Below, piece after piece: positions 1-5,826 of a DNA stretch of 11,505 nucleotides. The translations under genes were made by a program, and so were the position numbers. Position 1 is the first letter of the stretch, and each line of letters begins with the position of its first letter. Under the pieces are notes generated by a model. That model ran no database searches and was not told the origin of the DNA. It saw only the letters and a program-made list of their open reading frames with translations. The stretch is from an uncultured Collinsella sp. (GTDB taxonomy: Bacteria > Actinomycetota > Coriobacteriia > Coriobacteriales > Coriobacteriaceae), in assembly GCA_900547025.1 (NCBI GenBank), contig UREZ01000057.1, positions 1-11,505 of the forward strand, given 5' to 3'.

Positions 1-47
1 CGTTCGCCCCCGCTTATGTGTCGACCGCTTTTCTAGCGCGTCCTCCG

Positions 48-524
48 TCACGACAAGTAAGAGCGAAGGATGGCGAGCCAGCGTGGGGTTTCGAGGTGAA
101 TGATATCGGTGGGGACTCCGGCGGGCGCATGGCCGCCAAAGAGCAGGCCCGCGTCTGCCGGGTTGATAAGGCGCACGATCCATACGGCAACGACCAGCAC
201 GCACAGAACAACAACCGCAATGTCGATGCCGCGCTTTAGCTTGCTCAATGCCACCTCCTCGCGCACGAACGCGAGCGCAAACGCAATCGGCACCACCCAA
301 AACAGCGGATGATAAGCGAAGGCCGCCGCAAAATCGAGTCGCAGCGCCGCCAACCAGGCTCTCGTCATGCCGCATCCCGGACAGGGAATACCCGTCATCA
401 GGCGAAACACGCAGCCGATATCGAGCAGGTAGAGTGCGAGCCAGGCGACAAAGAGCGCGCCGATGCAAGAAAGGGCGCGGCGAATGAGTTCCGCCGCGCC
501 CTTATGTCCCTGGGAGCTGTTCAC
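48..524 (-). CDS. DUF2752 family small membrane protein
   Basis: Small integral membrane protein of the DUF2752 family; no biochemical role is established for the family, and none is assigned here. With the GTG start at 524 it is 158 residues. The diagnostic segment PCPGCGMTRA lies at about residues 47-56, right after a first membrane helix (about 17-36); two further hydrophobic stretches follow (about 70-92 and 98-120), then a polar tail. The start is uncertain. GTG 524 is preferred because an AAGAG-like ribosome site lies just upstream and it begins 13 bases after the stop of the preceding gene. GTG 545 is also possible, and ATG 584 would add 20 residues that overlap the preceding gene and lack a visible ribosome site. 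The lack of a terminator after the zinc-ribbon DUF4234 gene suggests the two are cotranscribed. Family call is confident, function is not. Confidence 0.8.
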   Translation of the reverse strand: MNSSQGHKGAAELIRRALSCIGALFVAWLALYLLDIGCVFRLMTGIPCPGCGMTRAWLAALRLDFAAAFAYHPLFWVVPIAFALAFVREEVALSKLKRGIDIAVVVLCVLVVAVWIVRLINPADAGLLFGGHAPAGVPTDIIHLETPRWLAILRSYLS

Positions 525-537
525 GCCGCTCTTATCG

Positions 538-1239
538 TTAGGCACGAGCGCCAAGACGGACGTTGTAAGCCGTTGCCATGGCATTGGTATTCTTGATGAT
601 GATGTTCATGGCAAAGATGGGGCCAAGGCAGCACAGCAGCGCGCCGACGATCTGCCACATAAGAACGGTGGTACCGTTCTCCTGGAACATCAGGCCATAG
701 CGAGGAGCATTAGCCTGCAGGCGGTTACCGATCTTGTAGTACCAGTAGAGTGCGTAGAAGCCGCAGGTCACGAACGACAGCAGGATAAATGCTGCCAGAC
801 CCGGCGTGGAATCGCCGTCGTCCTGGCACATGACATTGATGTCGCGGGCGAGGCAATAGAGGAAGTAATATGAATAGATGCCGCAGGTCACGATGGAAAG
901 CAGGAGCCAGCCGATCACGCCACGGTCGGTTTTAATCGGAGTATAGCCCATCGGGGCAGGTGCAGGCTGCTGAGCATACTGCTGCTGCCCGGCGTACTGT
1001 TGCTGCCCGGCGTACTGTTGCTGCCCGGCGTACTGTTGCTGGGGCTGAGGCGCAGGCTGAACTGCCTGAACCGGAGCGGGCTGAATCTGCGTGGGCTGCG
1101 GAGCAGGTTGGGGCTGAGGTGCAGGCTGCGGCGCGGGCTGCGGAGCAGGAGCAGCGGAAGCCGCACCGACGGCAGAACCGCAGACGGGGCAGAATTTGGC
1201 ATCATCCGAAATGGGAGAACCACAAGTGGGACAGAACAT
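538..1239 (-). CDS. Zinc-ribbon DUF4234 family membrane protein
   Basis: A 233-residue protein with three parts. Residues 1-21 form a zinc-ribbon finger with CxxC pairs at C3/C6 and C17/C20. Residues about 24-97 are a low-complexity Pro/Ala/Gln linker holding PAPQP runs and YAGQQQ repeats (about 70-88). Residues about 107-215 form a membrane domain with hydrophobic segments near 107-131, 147-168 and 190-215, matching DUF4234 by the repeated SIVTCGIY / SFVTCGFY motif. The finger and linker are probably cytoplasmic (inference). The ATG start is well supported: AGGAG lies six bases upstream and the second residues FCPTCG are those expected for this class. The finger has the same Cys spacing as the neighbouring gene at 1435-2799, so the two belong to a local set. 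Molecular function is unknown for the family. Confidence 0.85.
   Translation of the reverse strand: MFCPTCGSPISDDAKFCPVCGSAVGAASAAPAPQPAPQPAPQPQPAPQPTQIQPAPVQAVQPAPQPQQQYAGQQQYAGQQQYAGQQQYAQQPAPAPMGYTPIKTDRGVIGWLLLSIVTCGIYSYYFLYCLARDINVMCQDDGDSTPGLAAFILLSFVTCGFYALYWYYKIGNRLQANAPRYGLMFQENGTTVLMWQIVGALLCCLGPIFAMNIIIKNTNAMATAYNVRLGARA
966..1037 (-). repeat. 18-bp tandem repeat inside the DUF4234 gene
   Basis: Three exact copies of an 18-base unit (plus strand GCTGCCCGGCGTACTGTT) run at 984-1001, 1002-1019 and 1020-1037, preceded by a degenerate copy at 966-983. The unit is in frame and encodes a QQYAGQ-type hexapeptide. Exactness at the DNA level suggests recent expansion by slippage, which would change linker length without breaking the reading frame. 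Confidence 0.9.
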
Positions 1240-1256
1240 AAGCTTCTCCTTTTCCT

Positions 1257-1273
1257 AAGGCGTTGCACGCCTT
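1257..1273 (-). other. Short leader hairpin before the DUF4234 gene
   Basis: Reading the minus strand, AAGGCG and CGCCTT can pair across a five-base loop, ending seven bases before the AGGAG ribosome site of the gene starting at 1239. It is only six base pairs, with no U-tract, so it could affect translation or mean nothing. Confidence 0.3.
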
Positions 1274-1391
1274 CAAACCTTACATGACTATGTTCTCAAC
1301 AATAGCCGCGACGTTGTTGCGCAACATTGACCAATTTCCGAGAAATTTTGCTGCAACCGTTTTCCCGGGCATTTTCTTGCTTTCGCAGTAG

Positions 1392-1426
1392 AAAAAGGCA
1401 CCCCGGGCTCAGTTGCCCAGGGCGCC
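1392..1426 (-). terminator. Intrinsic terminator after the zinc-ribbon DUF4013-like gene
   Basis: On the minus strand, GGCGCCCTGGGC pairs with GCCCGGGGTGCC (12 pairs, two of them G-U) around a six-base loop and is followed directly by five T residues. It starts nine bases after the stop codon at 1435. This separates the gene from the DUF4234/DUF2752 pair downstream. Confidence 0.85.
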
Positions 1427-1434
1427 TCGACCGA

Positions 1435-2799
1435 CTATTCGGTTTGATTGTTTTCGGCAGCAGGATTATCGCCCGGCTCATCCGCCGGCGTGGCAACGGC
1501 ATTCCAATCGGGTTCCGCAGGCGTCGCCTCGGGCGCCGGTACGGGTTCAGGGGCAGGTGCCGGAGCAGGTGCAGGCGCGGGTGCCGGGGCAGGGGCAGGC
1601 GCAGGTGCCGGGGCAGGGGCAGGCGCAGGGGCAGCACCAGTGGCGGCCGTGGGATTGAATCCCGCAGGAGCAGGCTTCTTCTCACCCGGAAGCACAAACG
1701 TCAGAACATCGTCGGCATCCTCATCGGCCCACTCGCTGGCATAGCGCGCGGCCCAGTAGCCAACGGCGCGATACTTGAGCATCTTGCCAAACACAGTCAG
1801 GAACACCGTGACAAAGGCAACGATCATCAAGAACAGGATGAGCGTAATGCCGCCGCCCTCGATGATTGCCTCAAGACCCGTGGGGCGATAGTAATAGCTA
1901 TACATACCAAACGTAGCAATGGCGCCAAAGATGGCGGTGAAGATCCACGTGATGATGTGCGACACGATGCCCGTCAAAAACTCGGGAAGAATCGAGGCGC
2001 AGAATAGCTTGCCCAGGTTGGCCTTATAAGACTTCCAGACCTTCTCGAGCGAAAACGCGCTTTCCACGCGCCCCGCGACGGCAAAGTGCATCACGGCGGC
2101 ATCACCAAACATCTTAAAGAAGATGCCCAGTACCACCGACACGATCATGGCAAAGACAAGCAGCCCCATCGAACCGATGAGGGCACCCTCAAGACCGCTC
2201 CAACCATTGAAATAATATGAACCGACGGCACCGATCACGACGCTCTCGATAGCCGAGAACACCACGCCAATCACCGGAATAATGGCCACGAACTCGAGCA
2301 CACCGGTAATGACAGACGAGAAAATGCCCAATCCAAACGAGGTCGAGCGCAGCAGCGGACGCTCCATGCCGTTATCATCCTTGAGCGACAGGTCACGACC
2401 CCACTCGATGGCAAAGCCCGCGCCGCACACGCTTGCCACGTACGCGAGCAAAAAGCCAATGGCCGCTGCGATACCGCCGATAACGGGGATAAACAGCACC
2501 AGCACCGAGACAACACAGATCAGCGCCGGCAAAAAGGCGATTTGGCATACGCGAACCAAGGCGCCGGGAACCTTAAGCATGTCGTTGAAGGCCTGAGCCA
2601 TACAACCCTTGGGCGCGTTCATAGCCGGCTGGGGCGCAACGAACGGCTGCGGCTGCGGCTGGGCAAACGGCTGACCCTGCGGCTGAGGTTGAGCTTGCGG
2701 AGCGGGACCGGCGGCCTTAACCTCGGTATTAGGGGCACCGCACACGCCGCAGAACTTGTCGTTATCGCCCATGGGGGCGCCACACTGCGAACAGAACAT
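1435..2799 (-). CDS. Zinc-ribbon polytopic membrane protein, DUF4013-like, with Pro-Ala tail
   Basis: A 454-residue membrane protein. An N-terminal zinc ribbon (C3/C6 and C17/C20, same spacing as in the neighbour at 538-1239) is followed by a Gln/Pro linker (about 30-60). Hydrophobic segments then lie near 86-130, 152-190, 205-230, 268-300 and 317-338. The arrangement and the AVAGRVESAF and WKSYKANLGK segments resemble DUF4013 proteins; that assignment is tentative. The C-terminus is an unusual tail with a long (PA)n run at about 390-418 and an acidic end. The start at 2799 is chosen because the encoded MFCSQCG matches the neighbour's N-terminus and GAAGGG lies nine bases upstream; ATG 2808 abuts that ribosome site and ATG 2892 lacks one. 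The gene has its own terminator and about 150 bases of upstream non-coding DNA, so it may be monocistronic. Function unknown. Confidence 0.8.
   Translation of the reverse strand: MFCSQCGAPMGDNDKFCGVCGAPNTEVKAAGPAPQAQPQPQGQPFAQPQPQPFVAPQPAMNAPKGCMAQAFNDMLKVPGALVRVCQIAFLPALICVVSVLVLFIPVIGGIAAAIGFLLAYVASVCGAGFAIEWGRDLSLKDDNGMERPLLRSTSFGLGIFSSVITGVLEFVAIIPVIGVVFSAIESVVIGAVGSYYFNGWSGLEGALIGSMGLLVFAMIVSVVLGIFFKMFGDAAVMHFAVAGRVESAFSLEKVWKSYKANLGKLFCASILPEFLTGIVSHIITWIFTAIFGAIATFGMYSYYYRPTGLEAIIEGGGITLILFLMIVAFVTVFLTVFGKMLKYRAVGYWAARYASEWADEDADDVLTFVLPGEKKPAPAGFNPTAATGAAPAPAPAPAPAPAPAPAPAPAPAPAPAPEPVPAPEATPAEPDWNAVATPADEPGDNPAAENNQTE
1556..1640 (-). repeat. GC-rich Pro-Ala coding repeat with 24-bp exact tandem copy
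   Basis: This stretch encodes the alternating Pro-Ala run of the DUF4013-like protein. Within it a 24-base unit is repeated exactly at 1581-1604 and 1605-1628. Each unit adds eight residues in frame, so copy-number change would alter tail length only. Confidence 0.85.
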
Positions 2800-2948
2800 C
2801 GAAATCATCCCTTCGTATCTAGAGCGAATCACCTGGATCGCAAACGATGTCTTTGGCATCATTATCGCCCAATGTGGGGACAAATACCGCAAGATGACCG
2901 ATTTGCAACGTAGCCGGTTTGTTCAATGATTCGAAGGGTACGACCGGG

Positions 2949-3971
2949 CTAGTTCGTGCCGCGGAAGCCCTTGCCGACGATTTCGGAGCTATCGACGATG
3001 GTGATGAAGGCGCCAGGGTCAATCTCGCGGGCATAGCGGCGCAGTTGCACTGCCTCGCGACGGCTCAGCACGCTCATGATCACCGTGACGCACTTGCCCG
3101 AGAAAGCGCCGTAGCCACGGCTGATCGTTGCCGTGCGGTTGAGATGCTTGACGATAAACTCCTCGACTTTAAGGGGCTCGGAGCAAATGATCGTGCAGAC
3201 CTTACGAAGGTGAATGCTCTCGATAGCCTTGTCGACCACAAGCGTCTTGGCAAACAGACCGAGCACGCAGTACAGACCGACGCGCGGGCCATACAGGAAA
3301 GCCGCGATGGTCACGATGCCGATATCGACCAGCAACAGGGCACGGCCGATCTCAAGCGTCGTGCGGCGTTTGAGAATCATGGCAAGGATGTCGGTGCCGC
3401 CCGTCGAGGCGCCAATGTCAAAGACAATGGCACTGCCCAGCGCCGGCAAGATGACGGCAAAACACAGGTCGAGCCACATATCGCCCGTCATCGAAACATC
3501 CGTCGGAATGAAGAGCTCAAACAGCGAGACGTAGGCCGAAAGCGCAAACGAGGCAAAGACACTCCAAAGGATTGCCTTGCGCTCCAAAAAGATAAAACCC
3601 AGGATGACCAGGACCGCGTTGATAATCCACATAAAGACGCCGACGGGCAGAGTCGGGAACAGCGTGGAAAGAATGACCGACACGCCCGAGGTGCCGCCGA
3701 AGGCAAAGTGATTGGGGGTTTTAAAGGCCACGATGGCAAAGGCCGTGAGGACCAGGCCCAGATTGAGCTCGGCAAAAAAGCGCGGAAAGCCTGGTTCCTG
3801 GCTGCGCTTGCGGCCGGCGCGCTCGCCACGTTCGATATCCTCGCGACCGACAACGCGCTCCATCGGCACCACCGGAGGACGATGCATCTCCTCGGCGGCA
3901 CGCGACGCCGCCTCTGCCGCAGCGGCTTCAATCGCCCATGCCTTGCTTTCGGTCTCGTGTTCGTCGGCCAT
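2949..3971 (-). CDS. YitT family membrane protein with DUF2179 domain
   Basis: A 340-residue member of the YitT family (membrane domain plus C-terminal DUF2179). The transported substrate or role of the family is not firmly known. Visible hallmarks are FGGTSGVSVI (about 91-100) and GASTGGTDI (about 187-195), hydrophobic helices near 68-85, 95-130, 133-156, 166-186 and 211-240, and a DUF2179 domain at about 252-336 that includes TISRGYGAFSGK. The first 60 residues are a charged, Ala/Glu/Arg-rich extension, so the protein is longer than the roughly 280-290 residues usual for the family. ATG 3971 is supported by GAGGGG eight bases upstream, so the extension looks genuine. A weak promoter lies at 4015-4042, downstream of the asp23 terminator, suggesting independent transcription. 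No clear T-tailed terminator follows. Confidence 0.9.
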   Translation of the reverse strand: MADEHETESKAWAIEAAAAEAASRAAEEMHRPPVVPMERVVGREDIERGERAGRKRSQEPGFPRFFAELNLGLVLTAFAIVAFKTPNHFAFGGTSGVSVILSTLFPTLPVGVFMWIINAVLVILGFIFLERKAILWSVFASFALSAYVSLFELFIPTDVSMTGDMWLDLCFAVILPALGSAIVFDIGASTGGTDILAMILKRRTTLEIGRALLLVDIGIVTIAAFLYGPRVGLYCVLGLFAKTLVVDKAIESIHLRKVCTIICSEPLKVEEFIVKHLNRTATISRGYGAFSGKCVTVIMSVLSRREAVQLRRYAREIDPGAFITIVDSSEIVGKGFRGTN

Positions 3972-4014
3972 TACGGCAACCCCTCGTTAACAATTTGGAA
4001 ACAATGCGCCCATT

Positions 4015-4042
4015 AGGGTAACGCGGAACGCGAAGATTGCAA
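4015..4042 (-). promoter_or_regulatory. Candidate promoter for the YitT gene
   Basis: On the minus strand TTGCAA (4037-4042) is followed after 16 bases by TACCCT (4015-4020). Both boxes are imperfect. Position supports the call: it lies between the asp23 terminator and the YitT gene start, about 45 bases before the ATG. Confidence 0.4.
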
Positions 4043-4086
4043 CCCTTAGTTAGACGAGCGGTATGCCTGCATCGGGGGCATATAGA

Positions 4087-4126
4087 AAACGGTCGACCGC
4101 ACTTTTGCTTGCGCGGTCGACCGTTT
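4087..4126 (-). terminator. Strong intrinsic terminator after asp23
   Basis: A perfect 14-pair inverted repeat, AAACGGTCGACCGC with GCGGTCGACCGTTT, surrounds a 12-base loop. Read on the minus strand it runs into a short T-rich tail (TTTTCTATAT), about 50 bases after the asp23 stop. Each arm also holds the ten-base palindrome CGGTCGACCG. The plus-strand reading has a poorer tail, so any bidirectional use is uncertain. Confidence 0.8.
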
Positions 4127-4135
4127 AGCGTTTTC

Positions 4136-4177
4136 GCAGGTAAAACCTGCCAAAATAAACATCCCTTTTTGGTAGGT
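4136..4177 (-). other. Two mutually exclusive hairpins just after asp23
   Basis: On the plus-strand sequence GCAGGT-AAA-ACCTGC (4136-4150) forms a small hairpin. The same ACCTGC bases can instead pair with TTTTGGTAGGT (4167-4177) as part of an 11-pair stem (4145-4155 with 4167-4177, one wobble). The two overlap and cannot form together. They precede the strong terminator in the minus-strand transcript; any role is unproven. Confidence 0.4.
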
Positions 4178-4701
4178 TACTCGTGCTGGCTGGTGCGGTG
4201 CTCGTACTCCTCGGGGGTGATGACATCCTCGATGCGCAGGTTGACGCCTGCCACCTCAAGGCCGGTCATCGCGGCCAGACGCTCGGTGACGCGCGCCTTA
4301 ACGTCGTCAAAGATCGCAGGCGCATAGGCGCCGTACTCGATGATGACCGAGATGTTGACGACCACGCGGTTGTCATCGGTGACCTCAACCGTCACGCCCT
4401 TGGTCAGGTTCTCGGCACCAAACTGCTCCTGCACAAAGTGCATGAGGTTGCCCTTCATGCCCAGGACGTGCGGCACCTCGCGGGTGGCCATGGCGACGAT
4501 CTTCTCGATCACGCCGTTGGAATAGGTCAGCGAGTCCTCGGACTCGTCCGCCTCCTCGTCCATCTCCTCGTTGTCCTCGTCCGCATCGGACTCGGCCTCG
4601 ACGAGCGCCTCGTCCTCGAGCGTCACGTCCCCGGCATCGGCGACGGCCTCATTCGCCTCGAGCTCGGTATCGGCCACATCGACCTTCGTGTTAAAAGCCA
4701 T
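4177..4701 (-). CDS. Asp23/Gls24 family envelope stress protein
   Basis: A 174-residue Asp23/Gls24 family protein. In Firmicutes such proteins are abundant, membrane-associated through AmaP, and linked to alkaline and cell-wall stress. The conserved domain spans about residues 57-162 (start YSNGVIEKIVAMATREVPHV, then VEVTDDNRVVVNISVIIEYG and a C-terminal VNLRIEDVI). Residues about 10-56 form a strongly acidic Asp/Glu-rich N-terminal extension. The ATG start is fixed by AGGAGG five bases upstream. It is the last gene of an operon with the DUF2273 gene (44-base gap) and amaP, and is followed by a strong terminator. The neighbourhood strongly supports the family call and its tie to the membrane anchor upstream. 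Confidence 0.92.
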   Translation of the reverse strand: MAFNTKVDVADTELEANEAVADAGDVTLEDEALVEAESDADEDNEEMDEEADESEDSLTYSNGVIEKIVAMATREVPHVLGMKGNLMHFVQEQFGAENLTKGVTVEVTDDNRVVVNISVIIEYGAYAPAIFDDVKARVTERLAAMTGLEVAGVNLRIEDVITPEEYEHRTSQHE

Positions 4702-4745
4702 GGTTCCTCCTTATGCCTGCCGCGGATGCGACAGTCGAATACGTA

Positions 4746-5123
4746 TTAGCGGCCGCTAAACAAGCGGCCGAAGAAGTTGACGATACCGTTCTCGCCGTCG
4801 CGAATCTGGCCGATCACGGCGCCGATCAGCACAAAGAATGCGATGACGAGCGTGTCCCACAGGCCCAACGTAAGTACCAGCACGGCGAGGATAAAGCCAG
4901 CCACGGCGCCGAGCGTAGTGTTGGGGTGGCGCACGGCGTAGCTCCAGATAGCAGCGCCCGTACCTTTGATGAGACCCATGGCCTCGTCAAAGTCGTTGAC
5001 GGCGCTGTCGTGCTGCTCGCCGGCCTCGGGCTTGGTGTCGGCGGACTCGCCTGCTGGCGTAGCGTTCTGGTCGATCGTCAGGCGCGGCGTGCGGGCGGTC
5101 TTGTCTTGGTTGGTATCACTCAC
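4746..5123 (-). CDS. DUF2273 family small membrane protein
   Basis: A 125-residue protein with a polar N-terminus (about 1-55) and two membrane helices (about 68-87 and 89-106) ending in FVLIGAVIGQIRDG, the recognisable DUF2273 segment. The family has no firm biochemical role but is commonly found beside Asp23 and AmaP genes, as here. The GTG start at 5123 is chosen because GGAGG lies six bases upstream and the first codons overlap the amaP stop (GTGAGTGA), which suggests translational coupling. Upstream in-frame ATG codons lie inside amaP and encode residues unlike the family. It probably works in the same envelope-associated complex as its two neighbours (inference from operon). Confidence 0.88.
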   Translation of the reverse strand: MSDTNQDKTARTPRLTIDQNATPAGESADTKPEAGEQHDSAVNDFDEAMGLIKGTGAAIWSYAVRHPNTTLGAVAGFILAVLVLTLGLWDTLVIAFFVLIGAVIGQIRDGENGIVNFFGRLFSGR

Positions 5124-5661
5124 CGGAAACCTCCACGGTCTGGACGGTAGTCTTGGACGGCAAAAAACGGACGCGCGCGGTCGTGCCCGGCGTGCCGAGC
5201 ATGGTGTCGCAGGCCTTCTCGATGCGCTGCTGCATCGAGGTGGCAAGAGCGGCAACGTCCTTGTCATCGAGCGCGATGGCTTCGACCTTAAAACGAACGC
5301 GCGACTCGTCGGAGCCTTGAACGCGCGCCTCGATATGCTCAACCATCACGCGATTATCGCACTCTGCCGCGGCACGGGCGCACGAGGAAAGCGCTGCGAG
5401 CGTGACCTCGATATTGCGCTCCCCCGCCGGATGCACGCAGGACGGCTCGCGACGCGCGAACATCAGGCGGAAAAAACCGATGAGCACGCCAAGCGCCACG
5501 ATAGCGGCGCACACCGTAACGACGACGCGAGGCATGGTGTCACGCAACAGCAGCATAAAGCGATACGTATACGGTCCCCAGAACTGGCAGACAAGCGTAC
5601 CCAGCGCCACGATGGAGGCGGCAAGATACACGATCGCTAGGGCTCGTTTGAGTACGCGCAC
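5116..5661 (-). CDS. amaP: AmaP-like Asp23 membrane anchor protein
   Basis: A 181-residue protein with two N-terminal membrane helices (about 6-28 and 46-69) and a soluble C-terminal region (about 84-178), the layout of the alkaline shock response membrane anchor AmaP. In Staphylococcus aureus AmaP tethers Asp23 to the membrane; here asp23 is two genes downstream in the same operon. The GTG at 5661 is preferred: AAGGGAG lies five bases upstream, and the first helix begins five residues later. Longer reading from 5790 would cross the yebC terminator and the promoter at 5711-5738, so those upstream codons are not in this mRNA. Its last codons overlap the DUF2273 start by eight bases. The symbol is by architecture and context; sequence identity to the staphylococcal protein was not tested. 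Confidence 0.82.
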   Translation of the reverse strand: MRVLKRALAIVYLAASIVALGTLVCQFWGPYTYRFMLLLRDTMPRVVVTVCAAIVALGVLIGFFRLMFARREPSCVHPAGERNIEVTLAALSSCARAAAECDNRVMVEHIEARVQGSDESRVRFKVEAIALDDKDVAALATSMQQRIEKACDTMLGTPGTTARVRFLPSKTTVQTVEVSGE

Positions 5662-5710
5662 GCGCGCTCCCTTCAGGTTTCGGTCCACAGAATGCAAAAC
5701 GATTCGCATC

Positions 5711-5738
5711 ATTATAAAAGAGCCGGGTCCGGTGCCAT
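5711..5738 (-). promoter_or_regulatory. Promoter of the amaP-DUF2273-asp23 operon
   Basis: On the minus strand ATGGCA (5733-5738) is followed after 16 bases by a consensus TATAAT (5711-5716). The expected start of transcription, near 5704, gives a leader of about 40 bases before the amaP GTG. The -10 box shares its first T with the T-tract of the yebC terminator, and the -35 box lies in that terminator's loop region. Confidence 0.7.
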
Positions 5739-5757
5739 ACGCACGCGGATCCGGCTC
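5716..5757 (-). terminator. Intrinsic terminator after yebC
   Basis: Minus-strand GAGCCGGATCC pairs with GGACCCGGCTC (11 positions, one C-A mismatch), with an inner GTGC/GCAC stem in the loop, then TTTT. It lies about 70 bases after the yebC stop. Confidence 0.75.
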
Positions 5758-5826
5758 ATCTATTCTACGAGGCTTGCATGCTCGCTTCATTATGCCCAGA
5801 TATGCACGGCTTAACCCGTGCAGGCG

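Noticed and set aside
966..1037. Possible CRISPR-like repeats
   Set aside because: The units are contiguous with no spacers and are in frame within a coding linker.
2919..4016. Long plus-strand open frame opposite the YitT gene
   Set aside because: It is antisense to a well-recognised protein, its translation is charged and low in hydrophobic structure with no family features, and high GC makes such frames common.
4746..5342. Longer DUF2273 start at ATG 5342
   Set aside because: The extra residues are an out-of-frame shadow of amaP; GTG 5123 has a strong ribosome site.
5116..5790. Longer amaP start at ATG 5790
   Set aside because: It would run through the yebC terminator and precede the amaP promoter; GTG 5661 has a strong ribosome site and begins next to the first helix.
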